64,000 nt of DNA from Nitrospira sp. (GTDB lineage: Bacteria > Nitrospirota > Nitrospiria > Nitrospirales > Nitrospiraceae): NCBI GenBank assembly GCA_030444405.1, contig JARFPM010000012.1:19923-83922 (forward strand), read 5' to 3'. Position numbers and translations under genes: made by a program. The notes under the pieces are model-generated. The model had not been told where the DNA came from and did not search any database. It saw nothing but the letters and a program-made list of their open reading frames with translations. Positions 26,619-36,425 of the stretch are shown one piece after another. Every line of letters begins with the position of its first letter. Position 1 is the first letter of the stretch.

Positions 26619-27893
26619 TTATCCCGGCAAGGCTTGATACCAGCCGTTGGCCTGAGACAGGACGATGCGGCAGTCGAACAGGTGGCTGACGTGATCGCTG
26701 GTGAGCAACTGTAATTTCAAACCATCGGCCATGATCTTTCCCTCTCGCAGGAAGATCACGCGATCAATCTCCGGTGGAATTTCATGCAGATGATGCGTCA
26801 CAAGCAGAACGGTTTTCCCTTTTCTAATCTGAGCGCGCAGCAGCTCGAGGTACTGAAAGCAGGCCTTAGGATCGAGGCCGCTGGTTGGTTCATCAAACAC
26901 GAGCACCGGGGGGTCATGCACCAATGCACGGCCCAGCAGAAATCGTCGCTGCTCGCCGGTAGACAGATGGCCGAAGCGGCGGCCTGACACGGCCAGAATC
27001 CCCAATTCCTGCATCACCTCATACGCCCTAGTCATCTGCGTTTTAGTGAAGTGTTGGTACTCGTAGGTATCGTTGCTGGCATAGAAGCCGGAAAGGATCA
27101 CGTTGAGCCCTTCGGCACAGATCAGATAGTCTCGTTGGAGATCGTGCGACACCATGCCGATCTGTTTCCGCACATCCCAGACATTCCAGCGCTCATCACC
27201 CAAGAGAGCCATCCGCGTTTCGTCTCTCGGCATCACATGGACTTCGCCCGACAACAATTTGAGAAGCGTCGATTTTCCAGCTCCATTGGGGCCAAGAATG
27301 GCCGCATGTTCTCCCGCCCGCAAGGCGAAGGAGAAATCCGAGAAGACGCAGGCATCTCCTCGATAGACCGTGGCATGCTCGATATCAAGGATTGAGGCGG
27401 AACCCTCTGATCGGCTCGACTCTTGGACTGAGAAATCAATCAGACCCGAGGCTGATCGCCCGGTGCGGCGAGCCTGTTCAAGACCGGCGCGAGCCAACGC
27501 ATCCGCTCGCTCATTCTCCGGGTGTCCGTTATGCCCTCTGACCCAGTGCCATTCAATGGTATGCTTGGCAACCAGCGCATCAAGTCGCCGCCACAGGTCT
27601 TCATTTTTCACTGGGTCTTTGCCGACCGTTTTCCATCCACGCTGCTTCCAGCTGTGGATCCATTCGCTGATGCCTTTCTGGACATATTGCGAATCGGTGT
27701 AGACCCCTGCCTTCACCGACTCGGTGAATGATTGCAGCGCCTCAATCACCGCGAGGAGCTCCATCCGATTGTTTGTCGTCGCCGGCTCTCCGCCGCAGAG
27801 TTCCGTTTCAGCATCGCCGATTCGCAGCAAGACTCCCCACCCCCCAGGGCCTGGATTTCCGCTACAAGCACCATCTGTATAGATCTCGATCAT
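26619..27893 (-). CDS. RNase HI fused to an ABC-type ATPase
   Basis: One uninterrupted 424-aa frame. Residues 1-~140 form a complete RNase HI with the catalytic set D7 ([11 protein letters not shown]), E45 (NRMELL), D67 (YTDSQ) and D131 (ERADALA). After a ~25-residue linker, residues ~167-424 form an ABC ATPase with Walker [10 protein letters not shown] (201-209), signature LSTGEQ, Walker [13 protein letters not shown] and switch His (LLVTHHLHE). No membrane span is present. RNase HI degrades RNA in RNA-DNA hybrids; the ATPase part resembles ModF/YlmA-type stand-alone ABC proteins. A broken second ABC copy lies at 30202-30345. Neighbouring genes give no pathway. Confidence 0.9.
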   Translation of the reverse strand: MIEIYTDGACSGNPGPGGWGVLLRIGDAETELCGGEPATTNNRMELLAVIEALQSFTESVKAGVYTDSQYVQKGISEWIHSWKQRGWKTVGKDPVKNEDLWRRLDALVAKHTIEWHWVRGHNGHPENERADALARAGLEQARRTGRSASGLIDFSVQESSRSEGSASILDIEHATVYRGDACVFSDFSFALRAGEHAAILGPNGAGKSTLLKLLSGEVHVMPRDETRMALLGDERWNVWDVRKQIGMVSHDLQRDYLICAEGLNVILSGFYASNDTYEYQHFTKTQMTRAYEVMQELGILAVSGRRFGHLSTGEQRRFLLGRALVHDPPVLVFDEPTSGLDPKACFQYLELLRAQIRKGKTVLLVTHHLHEIPPEIDRVIFLREGKIMADGLKLQLLTSDHVSHLFDCRIVLSQANGWYQALPG

Positions 27894-28051
27894 TCAATTC
27901 TTCGCTGTGTAACCGGCGTCAGGATTGTACTACGACACCTTCCACTTCGACTATCCCTGCCGTGACGACGTCCCGCCTGGTCGCGTGACTTGGTTGGACG
28001 ACTTCAGTAGAATGGGGCGTCAATCGAGCTAATCCTTCTGGAGCGAGTCGC

Positions 28052-28438
28052 ATTCTGCGCACCCTCTTCCTCATCGGCACAGGCGGCTTCATCGGCTCAA
28101 TCCTGCGCTACCTGATGAGCGGCTATGTTCAACAGCTGAGCAAGAGCATCCAATTTCCCTTCGGCACGCTGGCCGTCAATCTTGTGGGCTGTGCGCTGGT
28201 CGGATTTTTGGCTGAGCTGGCCGATCAGCGAGGCGTCGTCTCAGGGGAAACCAGAGCCTTTCTTATCGTCGGTCTATTGGGGGGATTTACCACATTTTCC
28301 GCGTTCGGCAACGAAACGATGAACCTCCTGCGGGACGGAGAGCTGTGGCTCGCCTGTGGAAATCTCATCGGTCATACCGTCTTGGGGCTCGTCGCCGTGT
28401 GGCTCGGCTATACGCTGGCATATCTCATCTGGAGGTGA
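28052..28438 (+). CDS. crcB: CrcB/Fluc fluoride channel, non-standard start
   Basis: Small inner-membrane fluoride exporter, ~129 aa, with NLVGCALVGF, the conserved GGFTTFSAFGNET and four spans. The N-terminus ILRTLFLIGTGGFIGSILRY is clearly part of the protein, yet the open frame (from 27989) has no ATG, GTG or TTG before ATG 28115, which lies after the first half-span. I place the start at ATT 28052 (or CTG 28055), eight bases after GGAG. No fluoride riboswitch is recognisable upstream. It is followed 3 bases later by a DUF190 gene. Confidence 0.8.
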   Translation: MLRTLFLIGTGGFIGSILRYLMSGYVQQLSKSIQFPFGTLAVNLVGCALVGFLAELADQRGVVSGETRAFLIVGLLGGFTTFSAFGNETMNLLRDGELWLACGNLIGHTVLGLVAVWLGYTLAYLIWR

Positions 28439-28441
28439 TCG

Positions 28442-28807
28442 ATGCTTCCTTCAGACGGCACTCTTCTTCGAATCTTCATCGGGGAACGCGACAAACATGA
28501 GAAGCAACCGTTGTACGAATGGATCGTGACTCAGGCCAGGGCCCATGGCCTGGCAGGGGCCACTGTGTTGCGTGGCCTGATGGGGTTCGGCGCCAACACC
28601 CGTGTGATCCACACGTTCAAGATCGAACGACTCTCAGAAGACCTCCCCATGATCGTTGAGCTCGTCGATACCGATGACAAACTGGAGGACTTTCTCTCAT
28701 TTGTCGAACAGCACATTCACTCGGGGATGTTGGCCACGATGGAAAAAATCCAGGTGAGGTTGTATCGGGGGAACTCCTCGTCCCAACCCGATTCACCGGC
28801 TCGGTAA
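28442..28807 (+). CDS. DUF190 protein, CrcB partner
   Basis: A 121-aa cytoplasmic protein: 'LLRIFIGERDKHEKQPLYEWIV' then 'GLAGATVLRGLMGFGA' and 'LPMIVELVDTDDKL', the DUF190/PII-like pattern. Such proteins are regularly encoded beside crcB. The fold is PII-like and a ligand-sensing role for fluoride export is suspected, not shown. The gene is translated immediately downstream of crcB. Confidence 0.85.
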   Translation: MLPSDGTLLRIFIGERDKHEKQPLYEWIVTQARAHGLAGATVLRGLMGFGANTRVIHTFKIERLSEDLPMIVELVDTDDKLEDFLSFVEQHIHSGMLATMEKIQVRLYRGNSSSQPDSPAR

Positions 28808-28913
28808 ATCCCTGCTGCGCATCGGACTTCTTTTCATACGTGGTTTCATGCAGCTATTCAAACCTTGCTTTTGGCGACTCCTCCAGTGCGTGTAACTCTA
28901 TGGTCCAATTCTC

Positions 28914-28941
28914 TTGACGAAGACACATATCGGCCTATAAT
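28914..28941 (+). promoter_or_regulatory. Strong sigma70-like promoter for the OmpA-type gene
   Basis: TTGACG at 28914-28919 and TATAAT at 28936-28941 are separated by 16 bases. The -10 box is a perfect consensus, about 117 bases before the OmpA lipoprotein start, leaving a ~110-base leader. Confidence 0.65.
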
Positions 28942-29058
28942 TCCACCTTCAACTCGATGAGAAATAAGCACTTCTCTTCAGCCGAACGTTCGAGTCGTCG
29001 GGCATCAAGCTTGCTCCATTCAATATATTCCTTGCGCCTTTATTCATGGGAGGAAACT

Positions 29059-30084
29059 ATGCGATCCACATCACGTCACCGAACCACGCCGTTCAGGAGC
29101 GCCGCCTTACCTCTACTGTGCGCGTTGGCCCTAGGAGGCTGCGTGAGTGCGCACAGTCACAAGCAGGCTCTTGATGAACTCGAAGCGGTCAAAAAACGGT
29201 CGGCGGAACAGCAAGCGCAACTGACCGGTATGCGAGAGTCGCTCGACCGGGAAGCAGCTCAGCGGAAGGCCGCTGAAGAACAGGCCGCCTCGTTGGCGAA
29301 GGAACGGGAGGACCTCAAAGTTCGATCCGAACAGTTGGCCGGAGATCTCGACACTGTGCGTCGCCAGATTACGGATCTCGAACAGAAACATGCAAGCGAC
29401 AGCGCTGCTGCGCAGGAGGAAGTCGCGAAGTTGCAGCAACAGGCTGCATCGCTGGAAGCCGAGGCAGCTCAAATCGCGAAGGAGCGTGAGCAACTCCGCC
29501 AGGAACAGGCTCGATTGGGCGCGACGCTCGATCATGAGCGGGCCGCCAAGGAGGCGAAGGAAGCGGAGATCGCGCGGCTTACCCGAACGCAGGAAGAGTT
29601 ATCCAAGTCGCTCCAAGACGAGATCTCCAAGGGCAACATCACGATCCAGCAAGTCCGCGACCGCCTCACCATCAATTTGGTGGACCGAGTCTTGTTCGAC
29701 TCGGGTCACGCGGAGGTGAAACCGGCAGGCCAGAAGGTGCTGAAGCAGGTCAGCGACCTCTTGAAAACCGTCACGGACAAGCAGATCCGAATCGAAGGCC
29801 ACACGGACAATGTGCCGATCAGCGTCAAACTGCAGAGCCGTTATAGGACGAATTGGGAACTCTCGACGGCACGGGCCACGGCAGTCGTACGCTATCTGAT
29901 CGATCAGGGCGGCGTGGATGCCCGGCAGCTCTCCGCAGTCGGGTATGCGGACACGCAACCTGTCGCCTCGAACGACACCGACGAGGGGCGATCGGCCAAC
30001 CGCAGGATTGAAATCGTGCTGTACCCCAAGGACCTCAAAGAAATCGCCGACCAGGTCGAAACCGGCGCGGCAGTATCACAGTAG
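29059..30084 (+). CDS. OmpA-family lipoprotein with long coiled coil
   Basis: A 341-aa lipoprotein (lipobox ALGGC). Residues ~30-185 form a long coiled coil rich in Glu, Lys, Gln and Ala. Residues ~205-320 form an OmpA-like peptidoglycan-binding domain (DRVLFDSGHAEVKPAG, IEGHTDNVPIS, ELSTARATAVVRYL, GRSANRRIEIVL). It would tie the outer membrane to peptidoglycan. GGGAGGAAACT precedes ATG 29059; the longer frame from 28957 lacks a signal at its start. Confidence 0.9.
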   Translation: MRSTSRHRTTPFRSAALPLLCALALGGCVSAHSHKQALDELEAVKKRSAEQQAQLTGMRESLDREAAQRKAAEEQAASLAKEREDLKVRSEQLAGDLDTVRRQITDLEQKHASDSAAAQEEVAKLQQQAASLEAEAAQIAKEREQLRQEQARLGATLDHERAAKEAKEAEIARLTRTQEELSKSLQDEISKGNITIQQVRDRLTINLVDRVLFDSGHAEVKPAGQKVLKQVSDLLKTVTDKQIRIEGHTDNVPISVKLQSRYRTNWELSTARATAVVRYLIDQGGVDARQLSAVGYADTQPVASNDTDEGRSANRRIEIVLYPKDLKEIADQVETGAAVSQ

Positions 30085-30201
30085 GAGAGAGTCTCATCGG
30101 AGGCGCGCATAGGAGACGTCGCGCCTCCTGCTCGGCTCCTTTAATCGACTGCTACTTCCTGTCCTTGGAGGATTCTTGGGGAGGCTTGTTATTCGAGTTA
30201 T

Positions 30202-30345
30202 TCCAGAACCCGCCCCCTTCAGGCCCACGATTGCAGCATGTTCACCTTCTCGAAGCCTGAATGAGATGTCGGAGAAAACGCAGGTGTCACCCCGGTAGAC
30301 TATCGCGTGTTGGATGTCGAGAATCGGGCGTGCCTGAGAAGAGGA
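30202..30345 (-). pseudogene. Broken copy of the ABC ATPase part of the RNase HI-ABC gene
   Basis: On the minus strand downstream of aroC the frame reads ILDIQHAIVYRGDTCVFSD then LREGEHAAIVGLKGAGSG. This aligns with [19 protein letters not shown] ... [18 protein letters not shown] of 26619-27893. There is no start codon, and the match ends in a ruined Walker A. It is a remnant of a paralogous ABC gene, likely once the gene after aroC. It accounts for most of the 288-base gap here. Confidence 0.75.
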
Positions 30346-30372
30346 GACGCTGCATGTCGCCGTGAAGACTCG

Positions 30373-31536
30373 CTACGCCTCGTATGGAGCTGGATTCTTC
30401 TTCACCAGGGGTTTCTGCCCACCGGTAGCGGGAGTGCTCTCCAGGGAGCCGGGAAGCTTGGGCGTCTTCGTCATCACATCGGCATTTTGTGCGCGATGGA
30501 GCAGCGCATGATCCATAAGCACGAGCGCCAGCATCGCTTCGGCAATGGGGGTGGCGCGGATGCCGACGCAGGGATCGTGGCGGCCATTGGTCTCGACCAT
30601 GACGGGGTTGCCTTGTTTGTCGATTGATCGACGCGGCACACGGATGCTCGAAGTCGGCTTAATGCCGATCGTGACGACGATATCCTGCCCGGTGGAAATG
30701 CCACCAAGAATGCCGCCGGCGTGATTCGTGATAAAACCATCGGGAGTCAGTTCATCGCCATGTTCGGAGCCGCGCTGGGTAACCGATGCAAAACCTGCCC
30801 CGATCTCGACGGCCTTTACCGCATTGATGCTCATCATCGCTGCGGCCAAATCGGCATCCAATTTTCCATAGACCGGCGCGCCCCACCCCACCGGCACATG
30901 CTCGGCCACCGTTGTGATTCTGGCACCAACCGAATCGCCGGCCCTCCGCAATTCGTCCATGAATAATTCCAGCTTCGGAACGATATCCGGATCAGCGGAG
31001 AAAAAGGGATTCTGACCCACTACGTCCCAACCTTTGAAAGCCAATTCATGTGGACCCAACTGGCTCAGATAGCCCCGAATCACAATGCCATATTTCTCGC
31101 TGAGCCACTTTCTCGCAATGGCGGCGGCAGCCACTCGAACCGCTGTCTCACGCGCCGATGCACGTCCCCCGCCTCGATGGTCACGAATCCCATATTTCTG
31201 CCAGTAGGTATAGTCCGCATGGCCAGGACGGAAGGTATCGATCAAATTTCCGTAGTCGCGGCTTCGGGCATCTTCGTTGCGGATCAACAGCGCGATCGGC
31301 GTGCCAGTCGTCTTACCCTCGAAAACACCAGAGAGAATTTCAACGATATCCGACTCTTGCCGCTGAGTCACATGGCGAGAGGTACCGGGCTTGCGACGAT
31401 CCAGATCCTTCTGAATATCTTCTGCTGAAAGCGAAAGACCCGGTGGGCACCCATCCACGACACAGCCGATCGCAGGGCCGTGACTCTCCCCGAACGACGT
31501 GACGGTGAAGATTCTGCCAAACGAATTGCCGGCCAT
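30373..31536 (-). CDS. aroC: Chorismate synthase
   Basis: A 387-aa enzyme of the last shikimate-pathway step, making chorismate from EPSP with reduced [14 protein letters not shown] near the N-terminus and [17 protein letters not shown] in the middle are family signatures. Residues after ~360 are a short Pro/Lys-rich tail. The open frame reaches 31635, but the chorismate synthase N-terminus ([10 protein letters not shown]) begins at 31536. aspS ends 17 bases upstream on the same strand, so rluB-aspS-aroC form an operon. Confidence 0.96.
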   Translation of the reverse strand: MAGNSFGRIFTVTSFGESHGPAIGCVVDGCPPGLSLSAEDIQKDLDRRKPGTSRHVTQRQESDIVEILSGVFEGKTTGTPIALLIRNEDARSRDYGNLIDTFRPGHADYTYWQKYGIRDHRGGGRASARETAVRVAAAAIARKWLSEKYGIVIRGYLSQLGPHELAFKGWDVVGQNPFFSADPDIVPKLELFMDELRRAGDSVGARITTVAEHVPVGWGAPVYGKLDADLAAAMMSINAVKAVEIGAGFASVTQRGSEHGDELTPDGFITNHAGGILGGISTGQDIVVTIGIKPTSSIRVPRRSIDKQGNPVMVETNGRHDPCVGIRATPIAEAMLALVLMDHALLHRAQNADVMTKTPKLPGSLESTPATGGQKPLVKKNPAPYEA

Positions 31537-31553
31537 GAAAACGGTAGCGCTCC

Positions 31554-33317
31554 CTACTCGACCAGGTCCAGCTTGATGCGCAATTCCTTGAGTTGATCGG
31601 GACCGACGGTGGACGGCGCATCGGTCAATGGACACTGCGCCTTCTGGGTCTTGGGAAATGCGATGACGTCGCGGATCGAATCGGCGTTGCCGAGTAGCAT
31701 GACCAATCGATCCAAACCAAACGCGATTCCGCCATGCGGCGGCGCTCCGTATTCAAGAGCCTCAAGCAGAAACCCAAACTTGACCGCTGCTTCGTCTTTG
31801 CCGATGCCGAGAAGATCGAACACTTTGCTTTGTACATCGCGCCGGTGGATACGAATACTGCCGCCCCCGATCTCGCTCCCGTTCAACACCATGTCGTAGG
31901 CCTTCGCCCGCACTTTCAGAGGATCGGCCTCGAACAGCGACAGGTCTTCATCAAGCGGTGCAGTGAATGGATGATGCATGGCCACATACCGCTTCTGCTC
32001 TTGATCGTAATCCAGCATCGGGAAATCGATCACCCAGAGCGGTCGCCATGCGGAGGTGTCAATCAACTTCAACTCTTCTCCCAAGAGAAGCCTGATTCGT
32101 CCCATCACATCATGGACGACCGCCGGCTTATCAGCACCGAATAGGACTAGATCCCCAGGCTTCGCCTCAGGCAAGGCCGAGGCAAACGCATTGGCATCGA
32201 GAAATTTCGCAATGACGGATTCCAGCTGCCCTTCAGCCGTCATCTTGAGCCATGCCAGGCCTTTTGCACCGAAACTCTTCGCTGTTTCTCCCAATGCGTC
32301 GATTCGCGTTCGCGACAGCGTCGCTCCTCCTTTTACGATTAACGCCTTGACGATACCGCCCTTAGTCGCCGCGTCTTTGAAGACCTTAAACTCACTCGCC
32401 GCGCCAAATGCCGTCATATCGTAGAGCGGCATCTCGAACCGGAGATCGGGTTTATCTGAACCGTAGCGACCCATGGCCTCCGCATAGCTCATCCGAGGAA
32501 AGGGCGTCGGCAGCGAAACATCACCGACCTTACTGAAGATGGTCACGATCATGCGCTCCATGAGACTCATGATCTGCTCGCGATCGACGAACGACATTTC
32601 TAGGTCGATTTGTGTGAATTCGGGCTGCCGATCGTTCCGGAGATCCTCGTCGCGGAAGCAACGCGCAATCTGATAGTAGCGATCAACTCCACTGACCATC
32701 AGAACTTGCTTGAACAATTGCGGTGACTGCGGCAGCGCAAAGAACTGTCCGGGATTGACGCGGCTCGGCACCAGATAATCCCGAGCACCCTCCGGCGTAC
32801 TCTTCGTCAGAATCGGCGTCTCTACTTCCAAGAATCCTTCAGCATTCACGAATTCCCTGGTGGCCTGCGTGATGCCATGACGTAAACTCAAAAGCCGTTG
32901 CATCCTGGGCCGACGCAGATCCAAAAAGCGGTATTTCAAACGAATCGCTTCCGTCACCTCCGCATCGTCTTCGATCAAGAACGGCGGCGTCTTGGCATCA
33001 TTCAAAATCTCCACCTCGTCGACGAAGACCTCGACTTCTCCGGTGGAGAGATTAGGATTCTTCGATTCGTCGGGCCGCGCCATGACCTGGCCGGTGACCG
33101 ACACGACACACTCGCTGCGGAGCGAATGGGCGGCCTGATGTACTTTAAGGTTTCGCTCAGCGTTAAACACGACCTGTGTGATGCCCGTTCGATCACGAAG
33201 ATCGATGAAGATGACCATGCCATGATCGCGCCGACGCTGAACCCAGCCATTCAAGACGACGGTCTGACCGACGTGTTTTGCATTCAACTCTCCACAGCGG
33301 TGAGTTCGGATGTTCAT
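31554..33317 (-). CDS. aspS: Aspartyl-tRNA synthetase
   Basis: A 587-aa class II synthetase of bacterial type: OB-fold anticodon domain ([20 protein letters not shown]), catalytic motif 2 region ([18 protein letters not shown]), GAD insertion domain, and motif 3 ([13 protein letters not shown]). It charges tRNA-Asp, possibly also tRNA-Asn; a gatCAB context is not in view. The start at 33317 overlaps the rluB stop (ATGA); the longer open frame to 33371 is rejected. Confidence 0.97.
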   Translation of the reverse strand: MNIRTHRCGELNAKHVGQTVVLNGWVQRRRDHGMVIFIDLRDRTGITQVVFNAERNLKVHQAAHSLRSECVVSVTGQVMARPDESKNPNLSTGEVEVFVDEVEILNDAKTPPFLIEDDAEVTEAIRLKYRFLDLRRPRMQRLLSLRHGITQATREFVNAEGFLEVETPILTKSTPEGARDYLVPSRVNPGQFFALPQSPQLFKQVLMVSGVDRYYQIARCFRDEDLRNDRQPEFTQIDLEMSFVDREQIMSLMERMIVTIFSKVGDVSLPTPFPRMSYAEAMGRYGSDKPDLRFEMPLYDMTAFGAASEFKVFKDAATKGGIVKALIVKGGATLSRTRIDALGETAKSFGAKGLAWLKMTAEGQLESVIAKFLDANAFASALPEAKPGDLVLFGADKPAVVHDVMGRIRLLLGEELKLIDTSAWRPLWVIDFPMLDYDQEQKRYVAMHHPFTAPLDEDLSLFEADPLKVRAKAYDMVLNGSEIGGGSIRIHRRDVQSKVFDLLGIGKDEAAVKFGFLLEALEYGAPPHGGIAFGLDRLVMLLGNADSIRDVIAFPKTQKAQCPLTDAPSTVGPDQLKELRIKLDLVE

Positions 33318-34159
33318 GCAACCTTCGCTTTCTTCCCAGAAAACTTCTTGCTTCTTTCTGGCTTGGCCCAACCTTCTCTTCTGACCGGCCGCTTCGGTCT
33401 CGATACCGGCTCCCCTCCCCGTTCAACCGAGGCCATCCGCTCATCGACCAACTCGCGCAGCGCGTTCGCCTCCCGATCCGTGAGGAACCGAAATTCCCCC
33501 GGTTCCAGATTGCCGAGCGAGAGAGGCCCCATCCTGACCCGAAGCAATTTGAGCACCGGATGCCCGACCGCGTCCAACATGCGCTTGACTTGATGCTTGC
33601 GGCCCTCACGGATGGTGATCTCCAACCAGGAGTTTGCCTCGACTTTTCGTACCTTCTTCACCTGGGCTGGACTCGTCATGCCGTCTTCGAGTCTGACCCC
33701 CCTCTCCAGACGAACGATCTCTTCGTTATCCAACGCACCCTTAACTTTTATCAAATACGTCTTCGGCACGTGGTAACGAGGATGCAACAGGGCCTGCGCA
33801 AGCTCCCCATTGTTCGTCAGCAGCATCAACCCTTCGCTGTCGAAATCGAGCCGGCCGACAGGGAACACGCGAACGGATACACCCCGCAAGAAATCCTTCA
33901 CGGTCGTCCGTCCACCCGGATCATCCAAGGTGGACATCACGTTCTTGGGTTTGTTCAGCATCAGATACACAAATGGCTGCGCCGATGTGAGGTGCCTCCC
34001 ATCGACCTTCACATGATCGCGCTCCGGATCGACCTTGGTCCCGAGTTCCGTGACGACCTTCCCGTTCACCGACACTCGCCCAGAAGCGATCAACATCTCC
34101 GCCTTCCGACGGGACGAAAGCCCCGTACTGGCGATGAGTTTTTGGAGACGAATCTCCAT
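33314..34159 (-). CDS. rluB: 23S/16S rRNA pseudouridine synthase, RluB/RsuA family
   Basis: A 281-aa enzyme: N-terminal S4 RNA-binding domain ([19 protein letters not shown]) and a pseudouridine synthase domain with the catalytic Asp in [13 protein letters not shown]. The RsuA-type '[13 protein letters not shown]' is present. The basic C-terminal extension (~45 residues, [10 protein letters not shown] ... KKFSGKK) is typical of RluB. The start at 34159 is chosen by homology over the open frame to 34207. First gene of the rluB-aspS-aroC operon. Confidence 0.93.
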   Translation of the reverse strand: MEIRLQKLIASTGLSSRRKAEMLIASGRVSVNGKVVTELGTKVDPERDHVKVDGRHLTSAQPFVYLMLNKPKNVMSTLDDPGGRTTVKDFLRGVSVRVFPVGRLDFDSEGLMLLTNNGELAQALLHPRYHVPKTYLIKVKGALDNEEIVRLERGVRLEDGMTSPAQVKKVRKVEANSWLEITIREGRKHQVKRMLDAVGHPVLKLLRVRMGPLSLGNLEPGEFRFLTDREANALRELVDERMASVERGGEPVSRPKRPVRREGWAKPERSKKFSGKKAKVA

Positions 34160-34221
34160 TGCGTTAACCCTAATCTTTAATAGTGAATCGTGAACTACAA
34201 AACACAACAGTATCTTATGAC

Positions 34222-34273
34222 TGTAGTGCCCCCTGAAATCAAGCGAGGTGATTTGATTTCAAGGGGCACTACA
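34222..34273. repeat. 52-bp near-perfect palindrome
   Basis: Left arm 34222-34242 (tgtagtgccccctgaaatca with one more base) and right arm 34253-34273 are inverted copies of 21 bases with one mismatch, around a 10-base loop. The ends read TGTAG and CTACA. It contains the stop of the transposase relic to its right. No T run, so it is not a normal terminator; it resembles paired IS ends or a mini-element. Confidence 0.8.
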
Positions 34274-34577
34274 CAGCGTGGCTCTCACTCATCGGATATC
34301 TTCCGTCCAAATGGTACGGTTTCAAGGCCTCCCGTGAGATGTCGTTATCTAGGACCATATCCCCAATCTTCTGTTTCAGATTCTTGATCTGCTGGCCCTT
34401 GAGGGCCTCTTCGTCCTTGAGACGGCTCCGGAGCCCGTTTTATGCGCTTAAGCGAAAATTCTCCCGCCAGTCTTCCACCTCGGCCACCGAGCTCTCGCCC
34501 TTCAAGGTACCGATGACTAATACCACGCGGCGCTTCGCCGGACACCGTTTAATCGGTTCGATTGCTTCTGCTGCCAT
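34269..34577 (-). pseudogene. Decayed IS3-type OrfA (helix-turn-helix transposase subunit)
   Basis: ATG 34577 follows GAGGAG. The single frame of 103 codons is interrupted by TAA at 34440-34442. The C-terminal half is typical of OrfA coiled-coil ends: 'KDEEALKGQQIKNLKQKIGD' then 'MVLDNDISREALKPYHLD'. The HTH part ('GESSVAEVEDWREN') is shortened. No OrfB follows. Confidence 0.6.
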
Positions 34578-34669
34578 ATCGCCATCTCCTCGGTCCGCTC
34601 AGGACCATGTCGTGACAGTGGTCTCAAGTACAAGATACGATGGCCGACACGAATCTCTCTTGCTCCAGG

Positions 34670-36307
34670 TCATTCCATACGTTCATAAACTACGACTTGT
34701 CTTCCCGTGCCTATATTCAGCAGCTCAACCTGCTTATACCGCGACTGAGGGTTCTTCGTGAAACATGACAAAACCTGCTCATCCGGTCGGTCTACAACGA
34801 AACGAGGCCCTTTCTGTTCAATCTTTTCACAATACTCTTCTGGTATCGTGGGGATATCAAGCCCCATGGGCTTCCGAACCTTCACCCACCAGTTGTTGAA
34901 AATGTGCTCCGTATGTGAGGCGTGCGGAAAGCCGTGACGAGATTGATCGAGCGTCCAGTGCAAATACATATGGCTTGGATTTAAGAAGTCCACATTAACA
35001 AGATGACGCTTCTCGAAATAGTCCTGAAGAGCCGTCCGATCTGCCGCCCATTTATGGGAATAGTCTTTCGAGAGAACAAGACTCACTACGGCTTGCTTGA
35101 AATCACCCCGTACAGCCACCAATAGGGCCGCAGTAAGAAATAACGACAAAGCCACTGCTGCTCTCGGGCCTCTCCCCTGAAACCATTTGAGCCGAGAAAG
35201 CGATGCCATTAAGAATGCGACGGAGATTGTCGCATAGGGAATAAAGAACTGCTGGTAATGCTGCCAAAAATGCTTGCTCAAGATCATCAATTCTAGCGCG
35301 AGCGGCGAAAGAACTACGGCAAAAAGTATATCGATTTTTGAGATTCGGATGTCTGGCGTCTTGCGATCATGATTGCGCACCATACCGGCCAAAAACCAGA
35401 ATGCAAACGCACACCACGCGATAATGACAAAAACGGTAAGATCATTCGCTCTCTTGAATTCACTGAACTCCTTCTGTACTACGTCCAGCATAGACATGGG
35501 AGTCAATTTCTGAGATAAAAGCTGGAGCCCGTCAAGAAAAGAGTCTATCTGGCCTGTGAGTATGTACGGGCCAGCATTGAGAATCAGACCGATTATGCCC
35601 ATTGCAGTTGCCCATAGCAGGAAATCTTGGAATGCTAAAACATACGCCCGGGCCGGTGTGCGGATGGCCGTTGCCTCATGAAAAGCCTCAGAAACCACTG
35701 CCCCCCGAAGCGCAACCCACAATCCTGCCAGCAAGGCCGGGGCCAAAAAATGCGGTCTCATTGAGACTGCGACGCTCGCGAAGAATACCGAAACAATGAA
35801 GCTGCTCGGCGCACCCCGTAACAAGCCCTTCTTGCCCCCTCCTTTTACTAGCAGCAGAACCGTAGCCAAACTCAGTAGGGAAGCAGCCATCGGATTGATA
35901 TGGCTGAGAGAGCCGGGGAGGACTGCAGTAAAGTAGAGATAGAGGGTCGCTGCCGAGAGCGCGATCGCCTGAGATTTTGAGCTGGGGAGACCCCAATCGC
36001 GCGACAAGAGCAGTTTCAATCCCCAATAGAGAGAAAATGCGCCCAAAACAACTGAGAGGATTGAAAGGAACTGCCACATCCGTATTGACCCAGCCGCCGC
36101 AGGGAGGGCAAAAAGAATCTGAACGACGGGCAGTTTGTCATCGAACTCCCTGGTCCATACCAACTCACCATGCAAGAGTCGCCCACCGAAGTACATCATG
36201 TGATCGATGTCAATGTCGTACTTGGTACCAAGTAAGGTGGCACACACATGCAGGACAAAGATTGAGAACAACACACCTGCCGGCAGCATCCATAGACGGG
36301 GGGTCAT
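34670..36307 (-). CDS. Polytopic membrane glycosyltransferase-like protein (GT-C type)
   Basis: A 545-aa protein with about 10 membrane spans. The first loop carries an acidic pair and the pattern 'DIDIDHMMYFGGRLLHGELV' followed by 'DDKLPVVQIL'. This resembles GT-C/GT39-family sugar transferases that use lipid-linked sugars. A C-terminal soluble region of ~110 residues follows. CAGGAG precedes the start. It is the last gene in the minus-strand cluster of an FAD enzyme, a flippase-like protein and a GT2 enzyme, which supports a role in glycan or glycolipid assembly. Substrate unknown. Confidence 0.65.
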   Translation of the reverse strand: MTPRLWMLPAGVLFSIFVLHVCATLLGTKYDIDIDHMMYFGGRLLHGELVWTREFDDKLPVVQILFALPAAAGSIRMWQFLSILSVVLGAFSLYWGLKLLLSRDWGLPSSKSQAIALSAATLYLYFTAVLPGSLSHINPMAASLLSLATVLLLVKGGGKKGLLRGAPSSFIVSVFFASVAVSMRPHFLAPALLAGLWVALRGAVVSEAFHEATAIRTPARAYVLAFQDFLLWATAMGIIGLILNAGPYILTGQIDSFLDGLQLLSQKLTPMSMLDVVQKEFSEFKRANDLTVFVIIAWCAFAFWFLAGMVRNHDRKTPDIRISKIDILFAVVLSPLALELMILSKHFWQHYQQFFIPYATISVAFLMASLSRLKWFQGRGPRAAVALSLFLTAALLVAVRGDFKQAVVSLVLSKDYSHKWAADRTALQDYFEKRHLVNVDFLNPSHMYLHWTLDQSRHGFPHASHTEHIFNNWWVKVRKPMGLDIPTIPEEYCEKIEQKGPRFVVDRPDEQVLSCFTKNPQSRYKQVELLNIGTGRQVVVYERME

Positions 36308-36425
36308 TCTGGCTCCTGTGATTTCTTAGGGGATTAGGCGACTGTGCTCACCAATGCGACTGAGAACGTGGATTTGTTTGGGACCGCGACGGAAGTCTTA
36401 CTTATTTATCAGGACAATCTACCCG

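Noticed and set aside
27894..28051. Fluoride riboswitch upstream of crcB
   Set aside because: I looked for the conserved pseudoknot segments of the crcB motif and found none in this stretch.
34222..34273. IS3 circle junction
   Set aside because: In a circle junction the tips face each other a few bases apart; here the tips point outward.
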